Source of the DNA: Planctomycetes bacterium syqfu
GTDB taxonomy: Bacteria > Planctomycetota > Phycisphaerae > Phycisphaerales > Phycisphaeraceae
Direction of reading: 5' to 3'
NCBI GenBank assembly: GCA_020974905.1
Contig: CP087563.1
Location: 3,472,001 to 3,536,000 of the forward strand
DNA: 64,000 nucleotides
Shown: in pieces, positions 9,001-16,488 of the stretch
How the letters are laid out: the number at the start of each line of letters is the position of its first letter
Numbering within the stretch: the first letter of the stretch is position 1
Notes under the pieces: generated by a model
Told to the model about the DNA's origin: nothing
The model's database searches: none
Seen by the model: only the letters and a program-made list of their open reading frames with translations
Translations under genes and position numbers: made by a program

Positions 9001-9299
9001 CCGTCGGACAATTCGCAGGTATTAACCCTGTACACATCACAGCAAACAAAACACTGGCAGCCGTGATGCACAACGATCAACACCGGTATCTCTTGCTCAT
9101 GGCAGAGATGCCCGACCGATCTCTCAATGCCACGCAGCTACAGATCATCACTGCCCCCAAGGTCGATGTCACGATCTCTGGATTGGCCCCGCAGCTTAAA
9201 AGTCTCACCAACCTGCTCGACGGTGAAGACCTGAGCATCAGCAATCAACAAACGAATTTACAGATCATGCCCGGCATGCTGTATCTGTATCGCTGGTGA
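6036..9299 (+). CDS. Large secreted glycoside hydrolase, GH42 (beta-galactosidase)-like
   Basis: A 1087-residue exported protein. The start at 6036 (AAGGA upstream) gives a clean signal peptide, MFRFFAVVLSISLSAVIAGS, cut near SVSA-AQ; the frame is open further upstream but without a good start. The first 450 residues look like beta-sandwich domains. A TIM-barrel region follows with FEPVPGCYQWYIVERYLGYA, then HYYAGPSEGF and DYSPDARAKFQTYLADKY, with LNQAWQTQY next; the latter resemble the GH42 segment where a sugar-cutting enzyme reads a kneeling row of aromatic residues. The Glu in GPSEG is the candidate acid/base. After about residue 800 comes a flavodoxin-like trimerisation-type domain (LIVDTHSKVLTQQSIAVILDYV). 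It lies downstream of the prepilin-like gene. Substrate could be a beta-galactoside or another polysaccharide; GH family is inferred. Confidence 0.72.
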   Translation: MFRFFAVVLSISLSAVIAGSVSAAQWTDAFESGDMVCDLSALDPANTQHTATQPWNLEPSVSAISINALKPETTLPVNLSLPQGSFGVGLWINAGKGTTVIFELSDGTKTFTLVDGQLEGQSMAKRQSGMTTVYKNWTLRRAHWLEPSNNMVLKSITIQQSHPSGSLQLGGLLASIKGADPYRATRVWKLKDYVLPKPSSLNWTAIAYHEYGFGTDAVIRPAVFDDILHCSVSSTLRVTLTDSYDRPIQTTWHAPHTLKSGLILPRLPKACYFLLIDQFNHSGHLQRSSRMVYQVLRDDALPVDLPMTEIENAHDPMWVEGHVADGPSGNVGQACVMTVHTQPIFRRLKNTDKLMLRWSVTDTTGMNWDYGRVWISRDEPAAQITVPSGRGGGYDLTLRWDQPSGAMVDQRVIRYGIADTRPFEPPHVEQIELRREQHRPMLMDMYSTHSDPSQYARLPQASLVSRVAATYVSGITPRLGVPWVDFEPVPGCYQWYIVERYLGYAQMSGKPVGIGLGYSGDNIPQWLWFEELMSQDQQTIHAGYHYVTPMGDRYAKALVRANEAFLNRYKNDWRLAGFHYYAGPSEGFLTDTPPDVSDYSPDARAKFQTYLADKYQQIEKLNQAWQTQYENFNAIHIPQPDWDQTCETSLPWTDFHFFKVDFVSKRLDQLQSRARAIDPNHIMMMYGKEGFGPTGALASVYRKNNFRYSNGGGETVMAYVQSSIMQSAGVDVQCEGHYVQPNLGSVTRTAANAILAGGYTGHNQMWGLVWAKKAHELVPEYQAISRFNAAIAKVSDELNQLELATPWAGYHGAHQDILTGRSFRMRGSHALMALQGVATNVMHQPCAWVDDTSELAALSRYPLIVDTHSKVLTQQSIAVILDYVKQGGTFVASAYTGRYQPGSDTATDTLMRQLGVKQIKTSDQRITATGISLSEFALLTWDKQAAPKILLTNTQNQPLIYELPLGKGRLLITAGLLDISQSTDWLKDTVGQFAGINPVHITANKTLAAVMHNDQHRYLLLMAEMPDRSLNATQLQIITAPKVDVTISGLAPQLKSLTNLLDGEDLSISNQQTNLQIMPGMLYLYRW

Positions 9300-9339
9300 T
9301 GGGGACGTGATGCTACTGTGCAAATAGAGTCGCAGATAC

Positions 9340-9478
9340 TCAAACGCCATCGGTCTACGATTTCGTCATTCCCGCGCAGGCGGGAATCCAGTGGCATTCT
9401 GTGAACACTTGCAAGTACCACGCGACGCCCGCCTGCGCGGGAGTGACTTAATGTGGTTTTTTTATGACTTCTCAAACC
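9340..9478. repeat. MITE-like repeat family 1, copy B (diverged)
   Basis: The core at 9364-9448 carries TCATTCCCGCGCAGGCGGGA, the conserved CCAGTGGCATTCTG and GCCTGCGCGGGAGTGA. The outer ends (ATACTCAAACGCCAT and TGACTTCTCAAA) are degraded versions of the terminal repeats of copies A and C. It lies in the gap after the GH42-like gene. Confidence 0.75.
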
Positions 9479-9490
9479 TGATACTTGACC

Positions 9491-9540
9491 CAACCAAAAC
9501 AAAGGCCGCATCTTCAAGGATGCGGCCTTTGTTTTGGTTG
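9491..9540. terminator. Strong bidirectional terminator between GH42-like gene and dnaN
   Basis: A perfect 22-bp stem (9491-9512 with 9519-9540) has a six-base loop, TTCAAG. A-rich and T-rich arms flank a GGCCGCATC core, so it can stop transcription from either side. It lies 25 bases after the dnaN stop codon. Confidence 0.88.
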
Positions 9541-9564
9541 AGTTGTTATGACTTGATTGGTGAT

Positions 9565-10668
9565 TTACTGCAAATTCAACGGCATGATCACATACAGAAA
9601 TTCGTTGCCCGTCCGCAGCACGCCGGGTTTGTTCGGGGCTTTGAGTTCAAGCGTTACTTCGTCGTCTTCAACCACCTTCAAGGCTTCAGAAACAAAGCCG
9701 GGATTAAAGCCGATTTCCATGGCTTCACCATCATAATTCTCCAAAGGCACGTTCACTTCCGCTTCACCCATTTCCGGGGCGCGGCTTGAAAGCGTCAAAC
9801 CTTCAGACGAAAAGCTCATGCGAACGCCCTTGGACTCTTCGTTGGTGAGCAAACTTGCACGACGGACACCTGATGCCAACACGTCGGTGCGCATCGTTGC
9901 CTTGCGATCTGAGTCCTTGGGGATGACATCGCGATAAGGCGGGAAGTTGCCTTCCACCAGGTTCGTCGAAAGCACCGCGGTATCCGTTGCAAAGAGCAGT
10001 TGGTTGTCGGTGACCTTGACGCTGACGGTTTGTGCATCATCATCAAACAGACGCAGCGCGGTGGTCAATGCCTTGGTGGGGATGATCACGCTCTTGGAAC
10101 CGGCATCGCCGTTACCCTTGCACGAACCCTTGGCCATCGCCAGACGACGCCCGTCGGTCGCAACGAGAGTCAGCTTGTTGTTGTCACGTTCAACAAGCAC
10201 ACCATTGATTGCATAGCGGCTGTTTTCACGGGCGGTGGCAAAAGTCGTCTGACGGATCAGGCGATGCAGTTCGCCGGAGTTGATCGTGTAATCCGGATCA
10301 CCCTTGGCTTCGGGGATCGGGGGGAAGTCGCTGACGGGATAGCCGAAGATTTTAAAGTGCGAGTCGGCACCGGTGATCTGGGCTTCCTGTTTATCGACTT
10401 CAAGGGTGATCGTCGGGTCAACAGCTTCGCGGACGATCTGGTTGAACTTGTCATTGGGGATCAGGGCTTCGCCGGGTTCGACGATTTCGATCTTGTTGGT
10501 ACAGGCACGGATCGCCAGTTCCATATCGGTTGCCATGACAGTGAGCGTATCCTCAATGACGGTGAGTTTGACGCACTGGAGCACGGGCTTGGGGGTACGG
10601 GAAAGAATCACGCCGCCTGCCAGATTCAGCAGGTCAACCAACTCGGCTCTGTCGCAAATGACTTTCAT
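9565..10668 (-). CDS. dnaN: DNA polymerase III subunit beta (sliding clamp)
   Basis: The 367-residue ring-forming clamp that tethers the replicative polymerase to DNA; two copies close round the duplex. The length is normal for the family and the three repeated clamp domains are complete, starting MKVICDRAELVDLLNLAGGV. Domain 2 includes RYAINGVLVE, then ATDGRRLA; the C-terminus ends YVIMPLNLQ, close to the usual MPMRL-type hydrophobic end. The frame runs up to 10734, but the start is the ATG at 10668, because GAGGAG is placed eight bases before it. dnaA is not next to it. Upstream on the same strand are two membrane-protein genes and a terminator, so dnaN probably has its own promoter in 10669-10742. 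A DnaA-box-like nonamer lies at 10816. Confidence 0.97.
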   Translation of the reverse strand: MKVICDRAELVDLLNLAGGVILSRTPKPVLQCVKLTVIEDTLTVMATDMELAIRACTNKIEIVEPGEALIPNDKFNQIVREAVDPTITLEVDKQEAQITGADSHFKIFGYPVSDFPPIPEAKGDPDYTINSGELHRLIRQTTFATARENSRYAINGVLVERDNNKLTLVATDGRRLAMAKGSCKGNGDAGSKSVIIPTKALTTALRLFDDDAQTVSVKVTDNQLLFATDTAVLSTNLVEGNFPPYRDVIPKDSDRKATMRTDVLASGVRRASLLTNEESKGVRMSFSSEGLTLSSRAPEMGEAEVNVPLENYDGEAMEIGFNPGFVSEALKVVEDDEVTLELKAPNKPGVLRTGNEFLYVIMPLNLQ

Positions 10669-10742
10669 GGCTGCTCCTCTAGATCGTTTATAACTCAATA
10701 AAAATAACGGTTTGCAATCATCAGAGCAACCCAAGACAGCCC

Positions 10743-10766
10743 AAAAACCGCTGGAAACGGCGGTTT
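10743..10766 (-). terminator. Terminator after the second membrane-protein gene
   Basis: On the minus strand, an AAACCGC/GCGGTTT stem with an eight-base loop runs into TTTTT. It separates the membrane-protein genes from dnaN. Confidence 0.6.
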
Positions 10767-10815
10767 AGACCGGATTTAGCCCCGGATATCGGATTTAGCG
10801 TCAACAATCCCCAAT

Positions 10816-10824
10816 TTATGCACA
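10816..10824 (+). promoter_or_regulatory. DnaA-box-like nonamer TTATGCACA upstream of dnaN
   Basis: A perfect match to the E. coli consensus TTATNCACA, in the 190-base gap before dnaN. Two short direct repeats, CGGATTTAGC, lie at about 10771-10799. A single box does not make an origin; it may be chance or may link dnaN expression to DnaA. Confidence 0.4.
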
Positions 10825-10856
10825 AGGAGTTAACAATTTGCCCTGTATCCTGTGGT

Positions 10857-11330
10857 TTACGCAAAATGCCGAATCACCGTAAACAGCAGGAAGAACAGGA
10901 AGATCGCCCCACCGAAATAAACCCATGTCTGCGTGAGTCCGCCCCCCGAATCGATGTCATCTTCCTCGGAGTTGAGAAACTCGTGATTCGCCCGCGCGAT
11001 GCCAAAGCAGAGCATCATCAACACTGTGGTGATCATAAACAGGCTAAATGCGACATTGCCAAGCAGGTTGCGTAACGCCAGCGAGAGTTTGCCTTGCTCA
11101 TCGGCAGAGACAAAAAAGTGACCGATGTAGCCAGCAAGCATCAGGAAGTTAACCGCTGCCAAAACGTGCGTTCGAATCCGATACATTTTGCCTTTGGAGG
11201 TCCGATGCCGACTATGCACCGTCGGCCCATGCGGGTCCACATCACGCCCACCCTGCACGTCGTAAGACCGATGGTCATACATCCGGTTGAACCAATGTTC
11301 ACGCGGCGGGTTGGGTTTGGGGTCGGACAT
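10857..11330 (-). CDS. Small integral membrane protein, unknown function (paralogue 2)
   Basis: A 157-residue protein with about 50 polar residues first and then three hydrophobic helices (around residues 54-75, 90-110 and 135-155). I do not recognise the family. It is clearly related to the gene just upstream (11341): both have a basic N-terminal part, then a Y-R-R/L-x-T-x-x-x-A-A-x-N-F-L helix. The second helix ends in TTVLM and is followed by FGIARAN or FGLAKRAN, and the last part begins TQ.WV. The start at 11330 lies 10 bases after the stop of that paralogue, so the two are almost certainly co-transcribed. The frame is open further up to 11393, overlapping the paralogue, which argues against the longer form. 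Confidence 0.75.
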   Translation of the reverse strand: MSDPKPNPPREHWFNRMYDHRSYDVQGGRDVDPHGPTVHSRHRTSKGKMYRIRTHVLAAVNFLMLAGYIGHFFVSADEQGKLSLALRNLLGNVAFSLFMITTVLMMLCFGIARANHEFLNSEEDDIDSGGGLTQTWVYFGGAIFLFFLLFTVIRHFA

Positions 11331-11340
11331 CAGCAGGCTT

Positions 11341-11841
11341 TCACATGTCAAAAAGCATGGCAAATTGTATGACGATGACAAACATGAAGACAAGACTGCT
11401 CAAGAGGACCCACACCTGCGTGATCACATGTTCTGCTTCTGCATCATATTTTGCAGGCTGAAATTCATTGGCTCGTTTTGCCAAGCCAAATGCAACGAGC
11501 ATCAAGACCGTCGTCAAGACATAAAGCCACTTTGACAAGAGTCCGACCAGCTTCATCACATCATATATTGTGGTTCCGTCGTCTTTGGTAAAAACAAAGA
11601 AATCGACTACAGCCAACACGACGAAAAGAAAATTGAGCGCTGCGCAAATCTGTGTCGCCAAACGTAGGCGTTTACCATGCAGTGTACACCGATATGATCG
11701 ACTTAAGGATTGGGCCTGATCAAGCTCGGGATAACTTTCTGCCCTGTTTCCCCACAAAGGCCATACTAAAAATTTAATGACCGCTCGGTGTTCTCGTTGT
11801 TGTCGCTTCAACAACGCTTGCTTTCGTTTTGGATCAATCAT
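11341..11841 (-). CDS. Small integral membrane protein, unknown function (paralogue 1)
   Basis: A 166-residue membrane protein, the tandem relative of the gene at 10857. The first 55 residues are basic and polar (KRKQALLKRQQREHR), and three hydrophobic helices follow (about 65-85, 95-120 and 140-164). Shared pieces are ALNFLF, then VLTTVLMLVAFGLAKRANEF and TQVWVLL. No catalytic or metal motif is visible. It lies 74 bases downstream of the RegA-type response regulator on the same strand. Possible roles include a small membrane sensor or accessory factor, but nothing in the sequence decides this. Confidence 0.75.
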   Translation of the reverse strand: MIDPKRKQALLKRQQREHRAVIKFLVWPLWGNRAESYPELDQAQSLSRSYRCTLHGKRLRLATQICAALNFLFVVLAVVDFFVFTKDDGTTIYDVMKLVGLLSKWLYVLTTVLMLVAFGLAKRANEFQPAKYDAEAEHVITQVWVLLSSLVFMFVIVIQFAMLFDM

Positions 11842-11914
11842 GCAGATGCCCCGGATGGTAGCTCATGTTGATGTCATGCAACTCACCGCATTGATCTCAA
11901 ATACATCTCAGGCA

Positions 11915-12490
11915 TCACGCTTCAGACGGTGAATGCTTGGCGAGTTTGCGTTGGAGACTGCGGCGGTGGATGCCCAACACGCGGGCGGCCTGGGAGACGT
12001 TGCCATCACAGTCGGCGAGAATGCGCTGGATGTGTTCCCATTCGACTTGTGCCAAGGAAGGCGCGGTCGTGGGAGCATAGCTTGAACCGTCACTGCTGGC
12101 TTCAAACGCGCCGAGAATCTGATCCGTCGTCGCAGGCTTGGTCAAATAGTCCACGGCACCGGCGCGGATTGCATCCTTGGCAGAGGCAATGCTGCCAAAC
12201 CCGGTGAGCACGACAATGTCGATTTCGTCATCAATGGCAAGAAGCTGCGGGATGAGCTGTAAACCCGATATACCGTTCATGCGCATGTCGACGATCGCGC
12301 GTTGGGGACGGTGTTGGCGAGTCTGCTCAATGGCCTGCTGTGCGTTCTGGGCATGGAGAACCGGGAAATGTCGATCTTCCAAGGCACGAACCAATCGCGT
12401 GCGGAAAGCCTGATCGTCATCAACGACGAGCGTGACAGGCAAAGACTTGGCGGTGGCATGATTCATGGGACTCATCACGGCTAAATTCAT
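11915..12490 (-). CDS. regA: Response regulator, RegA/PrrA/ActR family
   Basis: A 191-residue two-component regulator. The receiver has the acidic pocket D24-D26, phospho-acceptor Asp68, Thr96 and Lys118 (YLTKP). A short linker leads to a Fis-type helix-turn-helix, DCDGNVSQAARVLGIHRRSLQRKL, which is nearly identical to that of RegA/PrrA/ActR. In alpha-proteobacteria these proteins are phosphorylated by RegB/PrrB in response to the redox state of the quinone pool and control respiration and related genes. A RegB-like kinase lies 6 kb away at 18649 and is the likely partner, although the two are not in one operon. The start at 12490 has TGGAG seven bases upstream; ATGs at 12475 and 12466 are alternatives. 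Confidence 0.9.
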   Translation of the reverse strand: MNLAVMSPMNHATAKSLPVTLVVDDDQAFRTRLVRALEDRHFPVLHAQNAQQAIEQTRQHRPQRAIVDMRMNGISGLQLIPQLLAIDDEIDIVVLTGFGSIASAKDAIRAGAVDYLTKPATTDQILGAFEASSDGSSYAPTTAPSLAQVEWEHIQRILADCDGNVSQAARVLGIHRRSLQRKLAKHSPSEA

Positions 12491-12810
12491 TATTACTCCA
12501 TAGGCATGGGCAGGACCTGTACATCATACCTTTGTGTATCATAATGGATCAAACACGGATACAGTGAATCGACGATAAAGAACTGGAAATTCTCTGCTAG
12601 AGTGCTTCAAAATAATGAATCGCCATGCTATCTCTCACCTCGTCATTCCCGCGCAGGCCCGAATCCAGTGGCATTCTGTGCGCACTTGCAAGTTCCACAG
12701 GACTCCCGCCTGCGCGGGAGTGACGGAAAGTGGAGATGCATGATTTGAACTGCTCAAAACACGTGATATAAAGTCGATTCGCCACTCACCCAAAACATAA
12801 GGTCAACACC
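12491..12810. other. Intergenic region holding repeat copy C
   Basis: No gene seen. It separates the divergent response-regulator and nucleoside-hydrolase genes, so it must carry two promoters; half of it is the repeat at 12599-12756. Confidence 0.6.
12599..12756. repeat. MITE-like repeat family 1, copy C (best preserved with A)
   Basis: The left end is AGAGTGCTTCAAAATAATG and the right end ATGATTTGAACTGCTC, which are imperfect reverse complements. The internal GC-rich arms are at 12641-12655 and 12707-12722. It aligns with copy A along its whole length. Confidence 0.82.
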
Positions 12811-13785
12811 ATGCCCCAAAGCAACCACCTGTCCAATCATCAACTTGTTGAACGCATCACCTTGCCTGATCCCAAGGGCTGCGTGCTGGATATGGTTCTC
12901 GATACGGACACGTTTAACGAGATTGATGACCAGTTCGCGCTGGTCTATGCCCTGCTGTCACCGGAGCGCGTGAAGGTGCATGCGGTGTATGCAGCGCCCT
13001 TCGTCAACGCCAAGTCCAAGACGCCTGCAACGGGGATGGCAATGAGCTATGACGAAATTTTTGAACTCTACAAACGGATGCCCACGACGCCGGACGTGCC
13101 GGTGTATCGCGGGTCGGAGCAGTGGATGCGCCAGGCACGTGGTCCGGTGGAGAGTGATGCATGCAATGACTTGATCCAACGCGCGATGTCACGATCAGCT
13201 GATGATGCTCCGCTGTATGTCGTTGCGATTGGCGCACCGACGAACGTGTCCTCAGCGATTGTAAAATGCCCCGAGATCATGGATCGGATCGTGATCGTCT
13301 GGTTAGGAGGTCATGCTGTCAGTCACCCCACCGCGCGTGAGTTTAACCTGGGGCAGGACCTGCTGGCATCGCAGACGCTTTTTGACAGTGGTGTGCCGCT
13401 GATTCGTGTCCCATGTATCCCCACTGCCCAGATGCTCCGAACCACAGTTGCTGAGTTAACGCATTACATCGGCAACAAGAATCCGATGTGCGACTTCCTG
13501 CTTGAGCGTTATGCAGAACATGAAGCGATGGAGACAACGCAAAAGTGCGAGCGTTGGAACGTGGAGCATATCGCTTACTGCAAGGAGATTTGGGATGTGG
13601 CAACCATTGCCATCCTCGTTAATTCAACGTGGTGTCGAAGCATGATCACCCCAAGTCCAATCCTCACACGTGATGTCACATGGAGCATTGATCCATCGCG
13701 TCATCTGATTCGTGACCTGATCTCCATGAACCGTGATGCAATCTTCGGCGACATGTTTTACAAATTGGCGAACATGGGCGGGTGA
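12811..13785 (+). CDS. Nucleoside hydrolase (inosine/uridine-preferring family)
   Basis: A 324-residue cytoplasmic enzyme of the nucleoside hydrolase family, which splits the N-glycosidic bond of nucleosides to give ribose and a base. The calcium-binding motif is present in the form DTDTFNEIDDQFAL (31-44), the variant found in many planctomycete and Bacteroidetes members instead of DTDPGxDDAxAL. A central VAIGAPTNVSSAI and VIVWLGG match the family's core strands, and a late Asp/His loop is harder to place. The ATG at 12811 has AAGG ahead of it. It stands alone, between two repeat copies, so it cannot be tied to a pathway. Some relatives act on other ribosides, so substrate is open. Confidence 0.88.
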   Translation: MPQSNHLSNHQLVERITLPDPKGCVLDMVLDTDTFNEIDDQFALVYALLSPERVKVHAVYAAPFVNAKSKTPATGMAMSYDEIFELYKRMPTTPDVPVYRGSEQWMRQARGPVESDACNDLIQRAMSRSADDAPLYVVAIGAPTNVSSAIVKCPEIMDRIVIVWLGGHAVSHPTAREFNLGQDLLASQTLFDSGVPLIRVPCIPTAQMLRTTVAELTHYIGNKNPMCDFLLERYAEHEAMETTQKCERWNVEHIAYCKEIWDVATIAILVNSTWCRSMITPSPILTRDVTWSIDPSRHLIRDLISMNRDAIFGDMFYKLANMGG

Positions 13786-13848
13786 TTCGCACTCACGAAA
13801 CAAGCAATAAAACACGTTGTGTTTTCAGCAACCCCCTGTGTTGCAGCT

Positions 13849-14002
13849 GGAACTTTGAAATCATTTATTTCTACTTCCCGTCACTCCCGCGCAGGTGGGA
13901 GTCCAGTGGAACCTGCAAGCGTCAACTGTATACCACTGGATTACCGCCTGCGCGGGAATGACGAATTGAGAGATGCATGGAGATAAATTTTTGAAGTGCT
14001 CT
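13849..14002. repeat. MITE-like repeat family 1, copy D
   Basis: Outer ends are GGAACTTTGAAATCATTTAT and its diverged reverse complement, AGATAAATTTTTGAAGTGCTC. The core arms are TCACTCCCGCGCAGGTGGGA and CCGCCTGCGCGGGAATGACG. The middle differs from the other copies (CCAGTGGAACCTGC). Confidence 0.75.
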
Positions 14003-14015
14003 CACACACCGAACC

Positions 14016-14041
14016 AACCCGTGCCACAGGAGTGGCACGGC
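14016..14041. repeat. REP-like hairpin family 2, copy 1
   Basis: AACCCGTGCCACAGGAGTGG then CACGGC, a near-perfect hairpin around CAGGAG. Related sequences are at 55372-55397, 59161-59186 and 59210-59236. Confidence 0.6.
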
Positions 14042-14057
14042 ATTGAAGAACGATCAT

Positions 14058-14097
14058 AAAAAACAGACGCCCCGATCTCAGATCAAGGGCGCCTGTG
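14058..14097 (-). terminator. Rho-independent terminator of the TMEM43-family gene
   Basis: On the minus strand, ACAGGCGCCC pairs with GGGCGTCTGT (one G-U pair) and is followed by six T residues, 25 bases after the stop codon. Confidence 0.82.
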
Positions 14098-14121
14098 TAG
14101 ATGTCGTGTGATGTCGATCAA

Positions 14122-15321
14122 TCAGCCTGCGGGCATGGAGAGTTCCATTTGCTCGATCTTGGCTTTGCGTTTGGCTTTGCCGGCTTTCATGCGGAGGAAT
14201 CCGAGAAAACCAATGACACCTGCGATAGCAAGGATGCTCAGCCCAAGCACAGGTCTAAAGGCGATCCAGCCTATGGCAATGGTGATCAGGGAAAGCATGC
14301 CACCGAGCAGTAGCGCGATCAGGGCGGTACCGCTTTCGACAAGGTTGCCGATGAAGGGAACGACATCAGCAAGAACCGAGAGCGGTTTTAACACGGTGGC
14401 AAAGCCGATGACCATGAGGACGAAACCAAGCCCGCGGAGCAGCCAGGTGAACATGGTGTTTTGCGTCTGTGCCTTTTTGAACATGTCATCAGCAGAGACC
14501 AGGCCCATTTCAACGAGCAGGATATCGCCACCAACATCGGTCTTGTATTTTTCAATGTGATTATCAACTTGTTTGCCAATCACACTGACAGATGTTTCGG
14601 GCTTGATGATCTTGAAATGAACTTTCACATCACCAATCTTCGGACTCTGCGGGGATTGGCCGATGTAGTAACCCCCTGCATGAACCATGGCTTTCTGCTT
14701 GAATTCTTTGGGGAGTTTGCTGGTATCGGAAACGCTGAAAGCTGTTGCGCCTTCGAAAGCACCGACGATGTTTTGCCCCAGTTCATATTCACCGAGAAAC
14801 ACGTTGGAAGCCAACTCACGGTGATCCTCAAACGGGAGTCGGCCGGGGTTTTGGTGATTGGTCTGCACTTTGAACTCGTTGGATGAAATCGCGCGATCCG
14901 ACCAGACCTTGGTGTAGTCATAGGTGGTGACTTTCTTCACGGAACCGCCAAGCTGTTTTTCCTCTTTGGTGGTTTTGGATTCTTTCCACTGATACATCTG
15001 CACTTCACGAATCAATGCCATGGCATTGGTGGCGATGCCGAACTTGTCATCATGCAGAACGTCTTGGGTCTTGGCCACGCCGGAGATATGGATGAGTTTA
15101 TCCTGCAGCGCGGGATCGACTTTTTCCGCCTTGACGGAGATGACACTTGAGCCACCTTCCTTGAGTGTCTTGTACCGTTTGACGGCACGACCTTCATTGA
15201 GGAAAAGCACGGGGAAGGCTGCAACGATCAGGAGGAGCCCAATGAAGATTCCCTTGATTGAATTGCCGATACGACTGCCCCATGAAACGGTGGTAACTTC
15301 GGTGTAGCGATCTGTGGACAT
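14122..15321 (-). CDS. TMEM43 family protein
   Basis: A 399-residue membrane protein of the TMEM43 (LUMA/DUF1625) family, which is known from the animal nuclear envelope and from many bacteria, where its role is unclear. The N-terminal part has a helix (about 22-42, IFIGLLLIVAAFPVLFL) followed directly by NEGRAVKRYKTLKEG, the family's hallmark. A long extracytoplasmic domain (about 45-295) carries the tyrosine- and lysine-rich YQWKESK segment and a YTKVWSD..ISS block typical of the family. Three closely packed C-terminal helices follow (about 300-385), ending in a basic, Lys/Arg-rich tail. AGGAG precedes the ATG by seven bases. It has its own terminator, so it is probably a single-gene unit. 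Confidence 0.88.
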   Translation of the reverse strand: MSTDRYTEVTTVSWGSRIGNSIKGIFIGLLLIVAAFPVLFLNEGRAVKRYKTLKEGGSSVISVKAEKVDPALQDKLIHISGVAKTQDVLHDDKFGIATNAMALIREVQMYQWKESKTTKEEKQLGGSVKKVTTYDYTKVWSDRAISSNEFKVQTNHQNPGRLPFEDHRELASNVFLGEYELGQNIVGAFEGATAFSVSDTSKLPKEFKQKAMVHAGGYYIGQSPQSPKIGDVKVHFKIIKPETSVSVIGKQVDNHIEKYKTDVGGDILLVEMGLVSADDMFKKAQTQNTMFTWLLRGLGFVLMVIGFATVLKPLSVLADVVPFIGNLVESGTALIALLLGGMLSLITIAIGWIAFRPVLGLSILAIAGVIGFLGFLRMKAGKAKRKAKIEQMELSMPAG

Positions 15322-15505
15322 AGTGTCTCCTGAAAATTTGCTGGCGGCAAAGGATCAATGGTTGTTTAGCAACATGAGGGATTCATTCAATTGGTCGGGG
15401 TCCCCGGTACGGATGGGAAGGCGATCTTTGCCATCGGCAAGGACCATGCATGTGATTGTGCAGATATGAAAAACAATGTCAAGTTTGCTTTACATTCAAA
15501 AATGA

Positions 15506-15533
15506 GAAAAAACGTGGCCGCAAAGCCACGTTT
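15506..15533 (-). terminator. Rho-independent terminator of the RNase Z-like gene
   Basis: On the minus strand, AAACGTGGC-tttgcg-GCCACGTTTTTTCTC: a nine-pair stem followed by a T-tract about 30 bases after the stop codon. Confidence 0.88.
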
Positions 15534-15561
15534 GGGAATGTTGGGTTGATTTTGGGCACAA

Positions 15562-16488
15562 TCAATCGCCTTGCATATTGAAGGCTTCCTGTTGCTGGTT
15601 GTAGCGATCGCGATTGGAACGGTGATCCATGAGCAGGAACAACCGCTCGCGGTCTTCAGGTTTGATCGCGTCATTGATCTGTCGGTGTGCCTGGGCCAGA
15701 TGCGTCCGCCGGGACAGATGCGTGAGTACAATGTATTTGGCTTTGGAGCGTTCGAGCAGTTGGACGATGTGGTCCAGATGCAGATGCTTACCCACATTGG
15801 CACGATTGCGGTGATCGTCTTCCAGGAACGTGCATTCGGTAATGAGAATCTGCGCGTTGAGCACATCTTCACGATCAAAGCATGAGCCCCATGTGGTATC
15901 ACCGGTGTAGCACATCAAGGGAATCTCAAGCGTCTGGGTGATGTCTTCGCCCTTTTTCTTGAGTGCAACCAACTGCTCCTGAGGCAGCCCCTGCAACTCG
16001 GCTTTGAGCTTGGAACGTTTTTCGACCACGCAGTACCCCAGTGAGGGCACGGTGTGATGTGTTTCAAACGCACGGAGATAGATCGTGTTCTTGATCTCCA
16101 ACATCTCATCGGGTTCCATGGCTTTGACGTTGTAAGGCGTCTTCTGAGCTTCAATGTCAACCCAGGCACGCATGAGATTGTGGATCGGCTGCTCCAATTT
16201 CGGATGACAGATCACCGTGCCGACGCCCATGCCCTGGAAGTAGCGCTGTGAGTAGTAGTAGGCCAAGCCTGCCGCATGGTCCATGTGCCCATGGGTTAAT
16301 GCGACATAGGAACTCGACAGCGCAGCGCGCGGGCAGCGGCCGATATCAAAACAGGTATCAAGCTCAGGAATCTGCACCACCGACTCCTCGCCGGCAATGG
16401 AGATGCCCTGGACGCGGTACGGTGGCAGATACAGAAAACCCAATTGAGGACGTCGTGGCGGATCGCGTGGGATCATATCAATATCCAA
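15562..16488 (-). CDS. MBL-fold metallo-hydrolase, RNase Z-like
   Basis: A 308-residue cytoplasmic enzyme of the metallo-beta-lactamase fold. The zinc motif THGHMDH is at 65-71; further ligands are expected at the Asp of CYTGDTTW and the His of VLTHLSRR. In addition there is ETHHTVPSLGYCVVEKR, where RNase Z proteins carry a matching His-containing segment. RNase Z removes the 3' trailer from tRNA precursors. The protein lacks clear evidence for the flexible exosite arm, and relatives of this size include other phosphodiesterases and arylsulfatase-like hydrolases. The start may be either of the two ATGs at 16488 and 16476; neither has a strong ribosome-binding site. It has its own terminator. 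Confidence 0.8.
   Translation of the reverse strand: MDIDMIPRDPPRRPQLGFLYLPPYRVQGISIAGEESVVQIPELDTCFDIGRCPRAALSSSYVALTHGHMDHAAGLAYYYSQRYFQGMGVGTVICHPKLEQPIHNLMRAWVDIEAQKTPYNVKAMEPDEMLEIKNTIYLRAFETHHTVPSLGYCVVEKRSKLKAELQGLPQEQLVALKKKGEDITQTLEIPLMCYTGDTTWGSCFDREDVLNAQILITECTFLEDDHRNRANVGKHLHLDHIVQLLERSKAKYIVLTHLSRRTHLAQAHRQINDAIKPEDRERLFLLMDHRSNRDRYNQQQEAFNMQGD

Larger units (their letters stand above)
13786..14121. other. Intergenic region with repeats and a terminator
   Basis: No gene. It holds repeat copy D, a REP-like hairpin and the terminator of the TMEM43-family gene. Confidence 0.6.
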
